Source: JBEATZ01 sp041178545
GTDB taxonomy: Bacteria; Planctomycetota; UBA1135; UBA2386
Direction: 5' to 3'
NCBI GenBank assembly: GCA_041178545.1
Contig: JBEGVB010000023.1
Span: forward strand, 1 to 46,961
Length of the DNA: 46,961 nt
Part shown: piece after piece, positions 44,880-46,961 of the stretch
How positions within the stretch are numbered: the first letter of the stretch is position 1
Layout: every line of letters begins with the position of its first letter
The notes under the pieces: model-generated
Seen by the model: the letters and a program-made list of their open reading frames with translations, nothing else
What the model was told of the DNA's origin: nothing
Databases searched by the model: none
Translations under genes and position numbers: made by a program

Positions 44880-46193
44880 GTGGAACCCTCCCTCGAACGA
44901 CTCGCGCCGCTGCTGGGCAGCCTCACCAACTACGAGCGCACACGGCCCAACAGCCAGGTCTGGGACCTTGCCTTGGTGCGTTCACTCCTTGCGCGCACGG
45001 GTGCCCCGACCCTGCGCGCACGCGGCATCCAGGTGGGCGGCAGCAAGGGCAAGGGCACCACGTGCGCGTGGATCAGTGCGCTCGCGAGGTCTGCCGGCCT
45101 CCGCAGCGGGTGTTACACGTCACCCCACGTCGACACCTTGCGGGAGCGCATCACCGTGGACGGCCGGATGGTGGGTGCCGACCTCCTCCAGGCCCTCCTC
45201 GAGCCGCTGGTTGCATGGGGGGCGACACAGGCCCGGCAACTCACCTTCTTCGAGGCGATGACCGCGGCTGCGCACGATGCCTTCGCGCACTTCGGTGTCG
45301 ACCTCGCGGTCTGGGAGGTCGGGCTCGGCGGCCGACTCGACGCGACCACGGCGGTTCCCGTCGACGCCTCGGTCGTCACCACCATCGAGCTGGAGCACAC
45401 CGACGTGCTCGGCGACACCGTCGAGGCGATTGCCGGCGAGAAGGCCCCGGTGGTCCGGCCTGGCGGCACTGGCTTCACGGGTGCGCGCGGCGGTGCACTC
45501 GATGTGATCCGGGCGCACTGCAGGAAGGTAGGTGCCGAGTTGTCCGTGCTGGGCGAGGACTTCGGCTGGGAGGACGCACGCTGGGTCGGCACGACGCACG
45601 AGGCGCGGCTCCGGCTGCCGGACGGCAGCTGCCACCGCGTGGTCGTCCACGACGCACGTCGGTACGAACTCGACGCCCTTGCGCTGGCCGCGGCCGTGCT
45701 CCACCGCGTGTTCCCCGCCGTCCCGCTGGTCCTAGACCCTGCGCCCCTGGTCCGGCTGCCATGTCGTTTCGAGGTGAGGCACTGTGCCGACGGGCACCCG
45801 CTCGTGCTCGACGGTGCACACACCGAGCAGTCCCTTGCCGCCGTGGCAACGGAGCTACGCCGGCGGTGGCCCGAGGCGAGGTTTCGCGTGCTGTTCGCCT
45901 CAGCCTCCGGAAAGCGGTGGCGTGAGGCGTTGAGTTCACTGCTCCCGATGGCCGATGGGTTCCTGGTCACCGGGCTCACGGGCACGGCTGGCGAGGACCC
46001 GACCCTCATCGCGCATTGGCTGCGCGAGCGGGGCCACCGGGTCGAGCTCCACGAGACGGTTGCTGCGGCGCTGCGAGCCCTGCTCGACGCGCCGGTGCCA
46101 AGGCTCGTCACGGGCTCGTTCTACCTCGCCGGCGAGGCACGACGAGCACTCGATGGCACGAGGCTCGTCGCGTCGCATGAACAACCAGCCTGA
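44880..46193 (+). CDS. folC: Folylpolyglutamate synthase / dihydrofolate synthase
   Basis: 437 residues from a GTG at 44880. The ATP loop GGSKGKGTT is at about 53-61, followed by YTSPHVDTLRERI (folate-binding) and VWEVGLGGRLDATTAV. The C-terminal Mur-ligase-like domain has VLDGAHTEQSLAAV. It adds glutamate to dihydropteroate and to folates. It shares a 17-base overlap with the next gene. Confidence 0.94.
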   Translation: MEPSLERLAPLLGSLTNYERTRPNSQVWDLALVRSLLARTGAPTLRARGIQVGGSKGKGTTCAWISALARSAGLRSGCYTSPHVDTLRERITVDGRMVGADLLQALLEPLVAWGATQARQLTFFEAMTAAAHDAFAHFGVDLAVWEVGLGGRLDATTAVPVDASVVTTIELEHTDVLGDTVEAIAGEKAPVVRPGGTGFTGARGGALDVIRAHCRKVGAELSVLGEDFGWEDARWVGTTHEARLRLPDGSCHRVVVHDARRYELDALALAAAVLHRVFPAVPLVLDPAPLVRLPCRFEVRHCADGHPLVLDGAHTEQSLAAVATELRRRWPEARFRVLFASASGKRWREALSSLLPMADGFLVTGLTGTAGEDPTLIAHWLRERGHRVELHETVAAALRALLDAPVPRLVTGSFYLAGEARRALDGTRLVASHEQPA

Positions 46194-46710
46194 AACACCG
46201 TCCAACGGCGCCCTGGCGATCGTCGAGGACCTCTTCCTCACGAGCGCCTTCCTCATCAAGGGCCGGTTGCCCAACAAGACCAAGCGCCTCTCCAACATGC
46301 TCGAGGACCACGACCGGTCCTTCCTCACGATCCACGACGCCACGCTCGTCGCCCTGCGCAGCGGCGAGGTGATCCGCACCCCCAAGGTGCTGGCCAACAT
46401 GGACGAGGTGATCTTCGCCCACGAACTCGTGGAGGTGGCAGGCGACTCGTTCCTCAAGCGACTGGCACAACCCAAGCGCATGACCCGCATCCGCGCCTTC
46501 TTCAGCGGTGCGGTCCAGTTCGAGCTGGCAGGCAACGTCGAGAAGGGGTCCTACGACGTGAACCAGACCAACCGGAAGAAGTTCTTCGTGCTCGAGGAGC
46601 CGCAGCTGCGCGGTCTCAACCTCGACGACCCAGAGCTGCGCATCCTCAAGGCGCTCGACTACGCGATCGTCCGCAAGGACAAGCTCAGCTACATCTACGA
46701 CTTCAGCTGA
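46177..46710 (+). CDS. Conserved hypothetical protein, translationally coupled to folC
   Basis: 177 residues from the ATG at 46177, which overlaps the folC stop by 17 bases. It has no signal peptide or membrane segment. The body is strand-rich: FLTSAFLIKGRLPNKTKRLSNML, FLTIHDATLVALRSGEVIR, VLANMDEVIFAHELVEVAGD, then a charged helix and FFVLEEPQLRGLNLDDPELRIL. The first 100 residues suggest a small beta-barrel domain found in cytoplasmic proteins of unknown function. I cannot assign a role. Confidence 0.65.
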   Translation: MNNQPETPSNGALAIVEDLFLTSAFLIKGRLPNKTKRLSNMLEDHDRSFLTIHDATLVALRSGEVIRTPKVLANMDEVIFAHELVEVAGDSFLKRLAQPKRMTRIRAFFSGAVQFELAGNVEKGSYDVNQTNRKKFFVLEEPQLRGLNLDDPELRILKALDYAIVRKDKLSYIYDFS

Positions 46711-46746
46711 GCCTCTTGCAGCAGTGGCGCAGCCTGCGTTGGCAGG

Positions 46747-46752
46747 TACTCT
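46747..46752 (+). promoter_or_regulatory. -10 element of the DUF2752 gene, leaderless
   Basis: TACTCT ends exactly 6 bases before the GTG at 46759, so transcription is predicted to begin on the start codon. No Shine-Dalgarno sequence. Confidence 0.5.
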
Positions 46753-46758
46753 GCCCGC

Positions 46759-46961
46759 GTGAGCAGGATCCCGATCGAGGACGCGCCCGTGCACCCGTGG
46801 GTCGACCGCGCCTTCAGTTGCGTTGTCGTGCTCACCGCTGCCGGTCTCACCTACGTCCTCCTGCGGACCACCCCGGACCCCAGCGGCATCAACACACACG
46901 TCCAACTGGGCATGCAGCCGTGCGGCTGGCCTGCCGCGTACGGCATCCCCTGTCCCACCTG
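46759..46961 (+). CDS. DUF2752 membrane protein (3' end outside the window)
   Basis: The first 67 codons are present; the gene runs off the right edge. It begins MSRIPIEDAPVHPWVDRAF, then a membrane helix CVVVLTAAGLTYVLLR, then a CGWPAAYGIPCPTC stretch. The I-P-C-P-T-C segment is the hallmark of DUF2752 (normally C-P-T-C-G-M-T). The family is small inner-membrane proteins of unknown function. The GTG is supported by the -10 element 6 bases upstream. Confidence 0.72.
   Translation, partial: MSRIPIEDAPVHPWVDRAFSCVVVLTAAGLTYVLLRTTPDPSGINTHVQLGMQPCGWPAAYGIPCPT

Overview
The window is a GC-rich bacterial chromosome segment (G or C at almost every third codon position) packed with 42 protein-coding genes and one tRNA. 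I see no rRNA, CRISPR array, insertion sequence, integrase or phage gene. A Planctomycetota-like origin fits best. The clues are a secreted protein (3563..4558) with the FGxGCxG-type C-terminal module common in large planctomycete secretomes, a RibBA with a GQTEG variant motif, a beta-helix lipoprotein, and many output-less signalling proteins. The lineage is inferred, not proven.

Layout. 1..8826: a DUF4388 protein, a small membrane protein behind a tRNA-Arg(CCT), a beta-helix lipoprotein, a planctomycete-type secreted protein, a three-domain lysophospholipid transporter/acyltransferase/acyl-ACP ligase fusion, and a Kdo/RIO-type kinase. 8884..16166: SppA protease, uridine kinase, a GT-C membrane glycosyltransferase, a HIT hydrolase, a TPR protein and a membrane-anchored trypsin-like protease. 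16414..23970: ribBA, then one tightly coupled run: ECF sigma factor, anti-sigma-like protein, Spy-like periplasmic protein, GspL/PilM-like and GspM/PilO-like secretion-platform proteins, a lipoprotein, a coiled-coil protein with a RelE-like C-terminus, and Aat. 24040..35541 (minus strand): transaldolase, carB, a secreted phytase/esterase-like propeller, and a phosphorelay operon of a CHASE-PAS histidine kinase with three receiver domains and no output domain. 35665..36749: a DUF4810/DUF799 (GNA1162-type) lipoprotein pair without CsgG. 36857..46961: YchF, a DUF4430 beta-grasp protein, a core-only cobalamin-independent methionine-synthase-like protein, aroB with a membrane partner, an AhpD-like protein, a Nudix protein, a secreted esterase, folC, an unknown protein and the start of a DUF2752 gene.

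Gene expression. The most striking signal that is not a gene is a recurring -10-like hexamer TAnnnT, usually inside GCTAnCCT. It lies 6 to 14 bases upstream of the start codons of several unlinked genes and of the tRNA, with no Shine-Dalgarno sequence. This implies leaderless or near-leaderless transcripts. Genes inside operons instead show Shine-Dalgarno sequences or 4-base stop/start overlaps (ATGA, GTGA, TTGA). Several hairpins without U-tracts follow stop codons.

I found no clear new defence or mobile system. The best candidates for something undescribed are the leaderless promoter class, the receiver-only phosphorelay with an internal start inside the hybrid kinase, the coiled-coil/RelE-like protein coupled to aat, and the sigma-factor-led secretion operon.
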